Shown: positions 1 to 5,269 of the stretch, piece by piece
How the letters are laid out: every line of letters begins with the position of its first letter
How positions within the stretch are numbered: the first letter of the stretch is position 1
Source: Hyphomicrobiales bacterium
Lineage (GTDB): Bacteria > Pseudomonadota > Alphaproteobacteria > Rhizobiales > JAJFHB01
DNA length: 5,269 nt
Direction: 5' to 3'
Assembly (NCBI GenBank): GCA_021775795.1
Contig: JAJFHB010000222.1
Span: forward strand, 1 to 5,269
Notes under the pieces: model-generated
Seen by the model: only the letters and a program-made list of their open reading frames with translations
Told to the model about the DNA's origin: nothing
Database searches by the model: none
Translations under genes and position numbers: made by a program

Positions 1-945
1 CTCCGCCATCAGGTCGAAATCGGATCTGTGGGCGGTGTCTTCTTCCTTGGGCGAAATGTCACCTCTCGTGCACAGGTTGAGCAGCTGACCGGATACTTTG
101 CGAATGCGGATAGCGCGCTTCCTCCCTTTCTTTCTGTCGACCAGGAGGGGGGCTATGTTCAGCGCCTGCGCCATCGTGACGGTTTCACGCTCATTCCAAG
201 CGCCCTTCGCATCGTAGAGCGACATGGCCGCGAAGCTGCGCGCGAAATCTATGCAGCAGTTGCAGATGAACTCTCCCGAACCGGCTTCAACGTCAATTTC
301 TCGCCCGTTGTTGACCTGAACACCAACCCCAACAACCCGATCATCGGTAGCATCCGGCGCAGTTACAGCCATGATCCTGACGTGGTGACGGCTTACGCGG
401 ACATCCTTGTGGAAACACACACCCGCCACAACGTCGTGACCGCCCTGAAACACTTTCCTGGTCACGGCTCCAGCACAGCCGACAGCCACGAAACGCTCGT
501 CGACATTACGAACACCTGGGGAAATGCCGAGCTTGAGCCCTATCGAGAGCTTTTTGCTGGCGGCTACAGCGGCATGGTCATGGTTGGCCATCTCTACAAC
601 GCAGAATTGGACGATGGCGGCAGAAGGCCTGCAACCTTTTCTCCGCAGGTCGTCGATGGGTTGCTCCGCGAAACCCTTGGTTTCAACGGTGTGGTGATTA
701 CAGATGACCTTGAGATGGGGGCAATTCAGGAGGCCTACAATCTTGAACAGACCGTTGTGCAGGCCATTCTTGCCGGCAACGACATCCTTTTGTTCTCGCA
801 ATCCGAGCAGGCCCGTTCCAATCTGCCCGAGCAGATCTTTGCCATTGTCGAGCGTGCAATTGCTGCTGGAACAATTGATGAAGCACGCATTCGGCAGTCC
901 TACGAACGCATCGCCACCCTCAAAATACAGATTATAGGTAACTAG
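1..945 (+). CDS. Glycoside hydrolase family 3 protein, NagZ-like beta-N-acetylhexosaminidase (5' end missing)
   Basis: The reading frame is open from base 1, so the gene starts left of the window; the GTG at 28 is internal, because the codons before it continue the family's strand leading into the GGVFFLGRN motif. The 314 visible residues cover nearly all of a GH3 N-terminal (TIM-barrel) domain. Using residue 1 as the first visible codon, I see VDQEGG (46-51), the sugar-binding KHFPGHG (150-156), the DSH loop (161-163) whose Asp-His pair acts as general acid/base in NagZ enzymes, and ITDDLEM (233-239) whose first Asp (235) is the expected nucleophile. The protein ends soon after the barrel, as NagZ does, with no second GH3 domain. 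NagZ removes GlcNAc from muropeptides during cell-wall recycling in the cytoplasm. However, the arginine-serine loop is longer (GSIRRSYS, versus roughly GERSY in E. coli NagZ) and the N-terminus is unseen, so a secreted GH3 enzyme acting on another beta-glycoside is possible. Family assignment is firm; substrate is not. Confidence 0.9.
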   Translation, partial: LRHQVEIGSVGGVFFLGRNVTSRAQVEQLTGYFANADSALPPFLSVDQEGGYVQRLRHRDGFTLIPSALRIVERHGREAAREIYAAVADELSRTGFNVNFSPVVDLNTNPNNPIIGSIRRSYSHDPDVVTAYADILVETHTRHNVVTALKHFPGHGSSTADSHETLVDITNTWGNAELEPYRELFAGGYSGMVMVGHLYNAELDDGGRRPATFSPQVVDGLLRETLGFNGVVITDDLEMGAIQEAYNLEQTVVQAILAGNDILLFSQSEQARSNLPEQIFAIVERAIAAGTIDEARIRQSYERIATLKIQIIGN

Positions 946-950
946 GCGAT

Positions 951-1859
951 CTAAGCGACGCGTGCCTTGGGTTCGGCCGGACACATGCTCAAGAGCCATT
1001 CGCGGAACCGCCTGACCCCGGTCATGCCTCGTGATGGTTTGGTGCTCACCAGGTAGTAGCTGAAACCGGTCACGACCGGCGTTGGCAGCGGCATGACAAG
1101 GCTGCCATCTGCTATTTCATCATCGATGAACGGTTTGCGGCCGATGGCAATGCCAAGACCTTCTTTTGCTGCCCGCAACGTCGATGAGCGGGCATCAAGT
1201 TCAAGCCAGTGTGCAACATCTGCCTGTGGCAGGCCCTGGTTCGTCAGCCAGTCTGCCCATTCGCCCGGTTCGGAATTGCAAAACACAAGCGTATGCTCAA
1301 GCAGGCTGCGGGCCCCCTCGATCTTTGATGTCTGCTCAATGTATTTTGGCGAGCAGACAGGCACGATGGCTTCGCGGAACAGGAAATCACCGTTTGCATC
1401 GTCCATCGGTGAAGATGTGTAGTGGATCGCGAGATCAACACCCGTGCCGGCAAGGTCGCTCGGTCGTGTGTTGGTCATCAGCCTGACGGTGATGTCAGGA
1501 TGGGCTTCATGGAATTTTCCCAGCCTGGGAATAAGCCACATTTCAGCGATGGCCGGGAACAGGCTTACTGTCAGGTAGGTGCGGCCGCGGGGTTTGGCCA
1601 CCCGGGCGGTTGCCTGCTCAATAAGATCAAGCGCCTCGCGCAACTCAACATGATAGCTGCTGCCTTCGGCAGTAAGCGACAGTCTGTTGTTGTTGCGGAT
1701 AAACAGTTGAATGCCGAGGTGATCCTCCAACGCCTTCACCTGATGGCTTACGGCGGAGGACGATATCAACAGCTCATCTGCTGCCTGCTGAAAGTTGCAG
1801 TGACGCGCGGCCGCTTCGAAGGCCTTGATTGCTGCAAATGGCGGTAGACGACGACCCAT
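951..1859 (-). CDS. LysR-family transcriptional regulator, GcvA-like
   Basis: A 302-residue protein of normal LysR length. The winged helix-turn-helix lies at about residues 8-66, with the recognition segment around AADELLISSSAVSHQVKALE (26-45) and the LysR signature LGIQLFIR (48-55). A linker helix follows to about 90, then a type 2 periplasmic-binding-like effector domain (about 94-296) beginning TVSLFPAIAEMWLIPRL. The opening PPFAAIKAFEAAARH and the SAVSHQVKALE helix are typical of the GcvA subgroup, whose best-known member controls the glycine cleavage system. I chose the ATG at 1859-1857 because a GAGGA ribosome site sits 8 nt upstream and the family normally begins right here; an in-frame ATG at 1916 would add 19 basic residues and has no good ribosome site. 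The gene is divergent from soxB across 187 bp, the classic layout for a LysR regulator and its target, so control of the sox operon is inferred. It converges on the GH3 gene, with stop codons 5 bp apart. The effector is unknown. Confidence 0.93.
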   Translation of the reverse strand: MGRRLPPFAAIKAFEAAARHCNFQQAADELLISSSAVSHQVKALEDHLGIQLFIRNNNRLSLTAEGSSYHVELREALDLIEQATARVAKPRGRTYLTVSLFPAIAEMWLIPRLGKFHEAHPDITVRLMTNTRPSDLAGTGVDLAIHYTSSPMDDANGDFLFREAIVPVCSPKYIEQTSKIEGARSLLEHTLVFCNSEPGEWADWLTNQGLPQADVAHWLELDARSSTLRAAKEGLGIAIGRKPFIDDEIADGSLVMPLPTPVVTGFSYYLVSTKPSRGMTGVRRFREWLLSMCPAEPKARVA

Positions 1860-1867
1860 TGATTGTG

Positions 1868-1872
1868 TCCTC
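1868..1872 (-). promoter_or_regulatory. Ribosome binding site deciding the LysR gene start
   Basis: On the minus strand this reads GAGGA, 8 nt before the ATG at 1859. It supports the shorter 302-residue LysR product over the 321-residue form that would begin at 1916, whose upstream bases show no comparable purine-rich site. Confidence 0.7.
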
Positions 1873-1914
1873 AGGCTGCTTTGGCGCCTCGTGCTGGACT
1901 TCCGCCTCGCCAGC

Positions 1915-1939
1915 ATTCAAGACGCGCAGAGTTTTGCAT
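1915..1939. promoter_or_regulatory. Imperfect dyad, candidate LysR operator
   Basis: ATTCAAGAC (1915-1923) and GTTTTGCAT (1931-1939) are inverted copies matching at 7 of 9 positions around a 7-bp spacer; the inner core is CAAnAC-N7-GTnTTG. It overlaps a candidate minus-strand -10 box and the candidate soxB -35 box, which would suit a LysR protein that represses itself and acts on the divergent operon. A symmetric T-N11-A LysR box is not evident. An imperfect dyad of this size can occur by chance in 187 bp, so this is only a candidate. Confidence 0.3.
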
Positions 1940-1957
1940 TCCTCGTCCTGAAGTCAA
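1930..1957 (-). promoter_or_regulatory. Candidate sigma70-type promoter of the LysR gene
   Basis: Reading the minus strand, TTGACT (1957-1952, five of six matches to TTGACA) is followed after 16 bp by AAAACT (1935-1930), a weak -10 box that keeps the second-position A and last-position T. Transcription would begin near 1923, leaving a leader of about 65 nt that contains the ribosome site. The -10 box lies inside the candidate dyad. Found by eye only. Confidence 0.3.
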
Positions 1958-1963
1958 GATTTT
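1935..1963 (+). promoter_or_regulatory. Weak candidate promoter of the sox operon
   Basis: TTGCAT (1935-1940) and GATTTT (1958-1963) are spaced by 17 bp but each matches only three of six consensus positions, as is common for promoters that need an activator. A LysR protein bound at the dyad would overlap the -35 box. A competing -35-like TTGAAA at 1998-2003 lacks a matching -10 box. Low confidence. Confidence 0.2.
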
Positions 1964-2046
1964 TCAATGGCCTCTGAGCCGATTTTCCCCTATCACGTTG
2001 AAACCTCCAAACAAGCGATCGTGCGTTGGCAATCGGGACGACATGC

Positions 2047-3300
2047 ATGAAATATTCGCTGCTCAGCCTTCTCCGCCAGGGGTTGAAGGGTCATGCCGAT
2101 TGGCCACGCGCCTGGCGCGAGCCTGAGCCGAAAGAACGCTACGATGTGATCATCGTCGGTGCCGGCGGACATGGTCTGGCAACCGCGTACTATCTTGCCA
2201 AGGAACATGGCGTTCGCAATGTCGCAATCCTGGAGCGCGGTAATTTGGGTAGTGGCAATGTTGGCCGCAACACGACCGTTGTGCGGTCAAATTATCTCTT
2301 GAATGAAGAGCTGCCGTTCTACGAATGGTCTTTGAAGTTGTGGGAGGGATTGTCCCGGGAACTCGATTACAACGTCATGTTCAGCCAACGTGGCCTCCTC
2401 GAACTGCTGCACTCGGATGCGGATGTGGACGCTGCCGTCCGGCGGGCAAATGCCATGCTTCTGCACGGCGCTGATGCTGAGATATTGAACCGCGAACAAA
2501 CCTTGAAGCGCGTGCCGATTGTCGATCCGGATAATGCGCGTTTTCCAGTGTGCGGCGCTTTGCTTCAGCGGCGTGCGGGCACCGCCCGGCACGATGCTGT
2601 GGTCTGGGGCTATGCCAGAGCGGCTGATCGTCTGGGCGTTGACATCATTCAAAACTGCGAAGTAACAGCAATCCGCCGGGACAACGCTGGTCGGGCGATT
2701 GGGGTCGATACGACCCGTGGTCACATCGCTGCGGACAAAATCGGGCTTGCAGCAGCAGGCCACTCAAGCCGCGTTGCCGAGATGGCCGGTCTTCGGTTGC
2801 CTATCGAATCACACAAGCTTCAGGCGTATGTGACAGAAGGCGTGAAGCCGCTGCTCGATAAGGTCGTCACGTTCGGGGTCGGGCATTTCTATATCTCCCA
2901 GTCCGACAAGGGCGGGCTGGTATTTGGCGCCAATCTGGACGGCTACAATTCTTACGCCCAGCGTGGAAACCTGCCGAATGTTGAAACAACGATTGAGGCC
3001 GGGGTTCACTTGATGCCGTGTCTCAGCCGTTTGCGGTTGTTGCGTCACTGGGCGGGAGTGATGGATATGTCCATGGACGGTTCCCCCTTCATCTGCAAAA
3101 CACCAGTGGGCGGTCTCTATTTAAATGCGGGTTGGTGCTACGGCGGCTTCAAGGCAACACCGGCGTCCGGCTGGTGCTTTGCCCACACAATCGCACGGGA
3201 CGAACCGCATCCCCTCAATGAGCATTTCGTTCTCGACCGTTTTCATCAAGGCCGCGCCATCGATGCCAAGGGCGCAGGCCCGCAACCAAACCTGCATTAG
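2047..3300 (+). CDS. soxB: Sarcosine oxidase subunit beta (SoxB)
   Basis: A 417-residue flavoprotein of the DAO family, the catalytic subunit of heterotetrameric sarcosine oxidase: it binds FAD, where sarcosine is oxidised, and shares an FMN, where oxygen is reduced, with the alpha subunit. The dinucleotide-binding motif is VGAGGHG (37-43), ending with the acidic ILERG (61-65). The flavin contact motif GSGNVGRNTTVVRSNYL (68-84) and RRAGTARHDAVVWGYAR (175-191) are SoxB hallmarks; His182 in RHDAV corresponds to the histidine that carries the covalent FMN in Corynebacterium enzymes. The C-terminal signature MDMSMDGSPFI (339-349) and NAGWCYGGFKATPASGWCFAH (360-380), and the ending QPNLH, also fit. 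The ATG at 2047 gives the usual N-terminus MKYSLLSLLRQGLKG and has a modest GGGA site 8 nt upstream; an earlier TTG at 2026 would add 7 unneeded residues. First gene of the sox operon. Identity is firm; activity on another N-methyl amine instead of sarcosine cannot be excluded. Confidence 0.96.
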   Translation: MKYSLLSLLRQGLKGHADWPRAWREPEPKERYDVIIVGAGGHGLATAYYLAKEHGVRNVAILERGNLGSGNVGRNTTVVRSNYLLNEELPFYEWSLKLWEGLSRELDYNVMFSQRGLLELLHSDADVDAAVRRANAMLLHGADAEILNREQTLKRVPIVDPDNARFPVCGALLQRRAGTARHDAVVWGYARAADRLGVDIIQNCEVTAIRRDNAGRAIGVDTTRGHIAADKIGLAAAGHSSRVAEMAGLRLPIESHKLQAYVTEGVKPLLDKVVTFGVGHFYISQSDKGGLVFGANLDGYNSYAQRGNLPNVETTIEAGVHLMPCLSRLRLLRHWAGVMDMSMDGSPFICKTPVGGLYLNAGWCYGGFKATPASGWCFAHTIARDEPHPLNEHFVLDRFHQGRAIDAKGAGPQPNLH

Positions 3301-3304
3301 GAGG
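3300..3304 (+). promoter_or_regulatory. Strong ribosome binding site of soxD
   Basis: GGAGG begins on the last base of the soxB stop codon and ends 6 nt before the soxD ATG. Ribosomes finishing soxB therefore terminate on the soxD entry site, which suggests translational coupling and near-equal production of the two subunits. Confidence 0.75.
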
Positions 3305-3310
3305 GAAGTT

Positions 3311-3586
3311 ATGCGGATAGACTGCCCCCTCTGTGGTGAAAGACCATTGGAGGAATTCACCTATCGCGGTGATGCTTCCCTCAAGCGTCCGACAGGTGCA
3401 ACTGCAGATTCACAATCCGCCTGGTCGGATTATGTTTACATCCGCGAAAACCCCAAAGGTCCTCACAAGGAACATTGGCGCCATGCTGGTGGTTGTGGCG
3501 CCTGGCTGGTTGTTGGTCGCAATACGGCAACGCATGAAATATCGGATGTAAAACTTGCCAGGCCCGGGCGGGGTGGTATGCGATGA
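3311..3586 (+). CDS. soxD: Sarcosine oxidase subunit delta (SoxD)
   Basis: A 91-residue small subunit, within the usual size range of SoxD. It is not catalytic; in known heterotetrameric enzymes it is a zinc-binding structural subunit on the alpha subunit. The expected zinc ligands are all visible: Cys5 and Cys8 in the N-terminal CPLCG, and His58 and Cys62 in RHAGGCGAW, matching the Cys-x2-Cys and His-x3-Cys spacing I recall from the Corynebacterium structure. The intervening RGDA (19-22), WSDYVYIRENPKGPHKEHW (38-56) and the following VVGRNTATHEI (67-77) are SoxD family signatures. The ATG at 3311 follows a strong ribosome site. The gene begins 10 bp after the soxB stop, and its own stop shares the ATGA overlap with soxA. 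No truncation or odd base use is seen. Confidence 0.95.
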   Translation: MRIDCPLCGERPLEEFTYRGDASLKRPTGATADSQSAWSDYVYIRENPKGPHKEHWRHAGGCGAWLVVGRNTATHEISDVKLARPGRGGMR

Positions 3587-5269
3587 ACGGCCAGACAAAC
3601 AGGCTGGCCCGCGGTGGCGTCATTGTCCGCGAGGCACCGCTGAGGTTTCTCTTCAATGGTGAGCAGTTCGAGGGGTTCGAAGGCGATACTCTGGCCGCAG
3701 CATTGCTGGCAAACGGTGTTCGCCTGATCGGCCGCAGCTTCAAGTATCACCGGCCACGCGGGGTGTTTACCGCAGGCAGCCATGAGCCCAACGCGCTGGT
3801 TGAATTAAGGTCGGGCGCGCGTCGTGAGCCCAACACACAAGCGACTGTAGCTGAGCTTTTCGATGGGCTTGAGGCCCGCAGTCAGAACTGCTGGCCTGAT
3901 GTGCGTTACGACCTTCTGTCGCTCAATCAGCTGCTTTCGCCTTTTCTGGCAGCCGGCTTTTACTACAAGACGTTCAAGTGGCCGCGAAAATTCTGGACGG
4001 CCGTTTATGAGCCTTTGATCCGTCGGGCCGCAGGCCTTGGCCGCGCCGCAGAGACCGGTGATCCGGACCGTTACGAAAAATCATATGCACATTGCGATGT
4101 CCTCGTCATTGGCGCCGGGCCTGCTGGAATTATGGCAGCGAAGTCTGCGCGCGAAGCAGGCGCCCGCGTAATCCTGTGTGATGAGAGCGCCCGTATTGGT
4201 GGTGCATTGCTTGACGAAGCCATCGATATCGACGGCCAGGCGGGGTCGGAGTGGGGACTGGATGCGCCAACCATGCTTGAGCGCATCGGGGTTCGTGTCA
4301 TGGCGCGAACGACGGTCGCCGGGTGGTACGATAACAACAGCTTTGCCGCGGTCGAACGGCTCGCCGATCATGTGCTTGAGCCGCCGGCTCATATGCCCCG
4401 GCAAAAACTCCGGCGCATTGCTGCGCGGCAGGTTGTCATCGCAACAGGCGCTCATGAACAGCCATTGCTGTTCGGCAACAACGATTTGCCGGGGATCATG
4501 CTGGGCTCTGCAGCGCGAGCATTTGTCAATCATTATGCGGTGCGCCCGGGTGAGAGAGCCGTCATCTGCGGAAACAATGATGACATTTTCACAACAGCCA
4601 GGGATCTGGCGCGGGCAGGGGTCGACATCGCGGCAATTATCGACAGTCGGGATGAACGTGCAGATGTCGCAGGTCCCGTCAGCGGCAATTCGATTGTAAC
4701 CCGTGCCCGGGGCGGGCGCGCCGTGACAGGCGCGTACATCAGCTCGGGTGACGGCGGAGCGGAGCGCTGGGTGCGTTGCGATCTCATCTGTGTATGTGGG
4801 GGCTGGGCACCAGCAGTGCACCTTATGTCGCAACGCGGGAACAAGCCCGTATGGAATGACGCCTTGCAGTGCTTTGTGCCCGGGGAAACAGAAACATCAT
4901 CATACATCTGTGCGGGATCTGCCGCCGGCGTGTTCGATACACACTCCTGTCTTGCAGACGGTGCCCGTGCCGGGCAATTGGCAGCCGAACGTGCGGGTCA
5001 TCTTGATCCAGTCATGTCACGTCTTCCTGAAAGGGCAAGCGGTCCCTATCAGGGCGCAATTTCGCCAATGCCGGCGTTGGTGTCGGGCAAGAGCAAATGT
5101 TTCATCGATCTGCAAAACGACGTAACGGACCGCGATGTTGAGCTTGCCGTCCGCGAAGGGTATTCCGCCGTTGAGCATCTGAAGCGTTACACCACCCTGG
5201 GTATGGCGACAGACCAGGGCAAGACATCCAACGTGAACGGCCTTTCCGTTCTCGCAGCTTCCCGCGGTA
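3583..5269 (+). CDS. soxA: Sarcosine oxidase subunit alpha (SoxA), 3' end missing
   Basis: The frame is open from the ATG at 3583 to the window edge: 562 of about 1000 expected residues. This subunit binds NAD+, shares the FMN with SoxB and, in its missing C-terminal half, carries the GcvT-like tetrahydrofolate domain that captures the methyl carbon as methylene-THF. In order: a ferredoxin-like domain (about 14-80) with FEGDTLAAALLANGV and FKYHRPRGVF but no iron-sulfur cysteines, the first Cys being 103, as is normal in SoxA; an alpha-specific stretch with GFYYKTFKWPR (119-129); a two-dinucleotide-binding oxidoreductase domain with IGAGPAG (176-182), ATGAHEQPLLF (287-297) and a second nucleotide segment VICGNNDD (327-334); CGGWAPAVHL (405-414); and a degenerate BFD-like A3 domain from KCFIDLQNDV (505-514) to GMATDQGKTSN (540-550). 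The ATG overlaps the soxD stop (ATGA) with GGTGG 6 nt upstream, implying coupled translation. The antisense frames on this stretch are not real genes. Confidence 0.96.
   Translation, partial: MNGQTNRLARGGVIVREAPLRFLFNGEQFEGFEGDTLAAALLANGVRLIGRSFKYHRPRGVFTAGSHEPNALVELRSGARREPNTQATVAELFDGLEARSQNCWPDVRYDLLSLNQLLSPFLAAGFYYKTFKWPRKFWTAVYEPLIRRAAGLGRAAETGDPDRYEKSYAHCDVLVIGAGPAGIMAAKSAREAGARVILCDESARIGGALLDEAIDIDGQAGSEWGLDAPTMLERIGVRVMARTTVAGWYDNNSFAAVERLADHVLEPPAHMPRQKLRRIAARQVVIATGAHEQPLLFGNNDLPGIMLGSAARAFVNHYAVRPGERAVICGNNDDIFTTARDLARAGVDIAAIIDSRDERADVAGPVSGNSIVTRARGGRAVTGAYISSGDGGAERWVRCDLICVCGGWAPAVHLMSQRGNKPVWNDALQCFVPGETETSSYICAGSAAGVFDTHSCLADGARAGQLAAERAGHLDPVMSRLPERASGPYQGAISPMPALVSGKSKCFIDLQNDVTDRDVELAVREGYSAVEHLKRYTTLGMATDQGKTSNVNGLSVLAASRG

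Larger units (their letters stand above)
1860..2046. promoter_or_regulatory. Divergent control region between the LysR gene and soxB
   Basis: This 187-bp non-coding stretch separates two genes transcribed away from each other, so it must hold both 5' leaders and both promoters unless soxB is driven from elsewhere, which the opposite orientation of the LysR gene rules out locally. It includes A/T-richer segments around 1930-1965 and 1981-2005, unlike the GC-rich coding regions on either side. No riboswitch-like fold (for example a glycine riboswitch) and no tRNA was recognised here by eye. Confidence 0.65.

Noticed and set aside
1422..1847. A 141-residue open frame on the plus strand
   Set aside because: It is antisense to the DNA-binding and linker part of the LysR gene, with no recognisable product.
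1860..1916. A 19-residue N-terminal extension of the LysR protein starting at an ATG at 1916
   Set aside because: The extension is low-complexity and basic, not part of the family, and lacks a ribosome site, whereas the ATG at 1859 has GAGGA at ideal spacing and begins at the normal LysR N-terminus.
2026..2046. An earlier TTG start for soxB
   Set aside because: The ATG at 2047 gives the conserved SoxB N-terminus; the seven extra residues have no family support.
2287..2763. A 158-residue open frame on the minus strand
   Set aside because: It is antisense to the core of soxB, including the FMN-histidine region, and shows no recognisable domain or ribosome site.
3125..3586. A longer soxD frame beginning inside soxB
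   Set aside because: SoxD normally starts at the MRIDCPLCG sequence, and the strong GGAGG site sits just before the ATG at 3311; the upstream part is an out-of-frame overlap with soxB.
4081..4833. A 250-residue open frame on the minus strand
   Set aside because: It lies wholly antisense to soxA, whose product has continuous family motifs through this stretch. The antisense product shows no recognisable domain and is a by-product of GC-rich codon use.

Overview
The window looks like part of the chromosome of an alphaproteobacterium. This is inferred from moderately high GC, the sox gene order and the close match of the encoded SoxB/SoxD/SoxA proteins to remembered rhizobial and related alphaproteobacterial forms; no search was run. 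It holds five protein genes, two of them cut by the window edges. No RNA genes, mobile elements, CRISPR arrays or notable repeats were seen.

Layout: (1) bases 1-945, plus strand: the C-terminal part of a glycoside hydrolase family 3 enzyme of the NagZ-like (beta-N-acetylhexosaminidase) group. (2) bases 951-1859, minus strand: a GcvA-like LysR-family regulator, converging on the hydrolase gene with only 5 bp between the stop codons. (3) bases 1860-2046: a 187-bp divergent intergenic region with a candidate dyad operator and weak candidate promoters facing both ways. (4) bases 2047-5269, plus strand: soxB, soxD and the first 562 codons of soxA, which runs off the right edge. These are the beta, delta and alpha subunits of a heterotetrameric sarcosine oxidase. 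The genes are 10 bp apart (soxB-soxD) and overlap by 4 bp (soxD-soxA), so this is one transcription unit; soxG (gamma) would be expected just beyond the window.

Functionally, the soxBDA products should oxidatively demethylate sarcosine (or a related N-methyl amine) to glycine, passing the methyl carbon to tetrahydrofolate and making H2O2. This is the last demethylation step of glycine betaine/choline/creatine breakdown. The divergent LysR protein is the obvious candidate regulator; its GcvA-like character would fit a glycine-yielding pathway, but the effector is not known. The glycoside hydrolase is probably unrelated to the sox operon.

The region is largely ordinary metabolism. I found no convincing novel system; the points worth a second look are the shared control region, the true substrate of the oxidase, and the near-abutting convergent gene ends.
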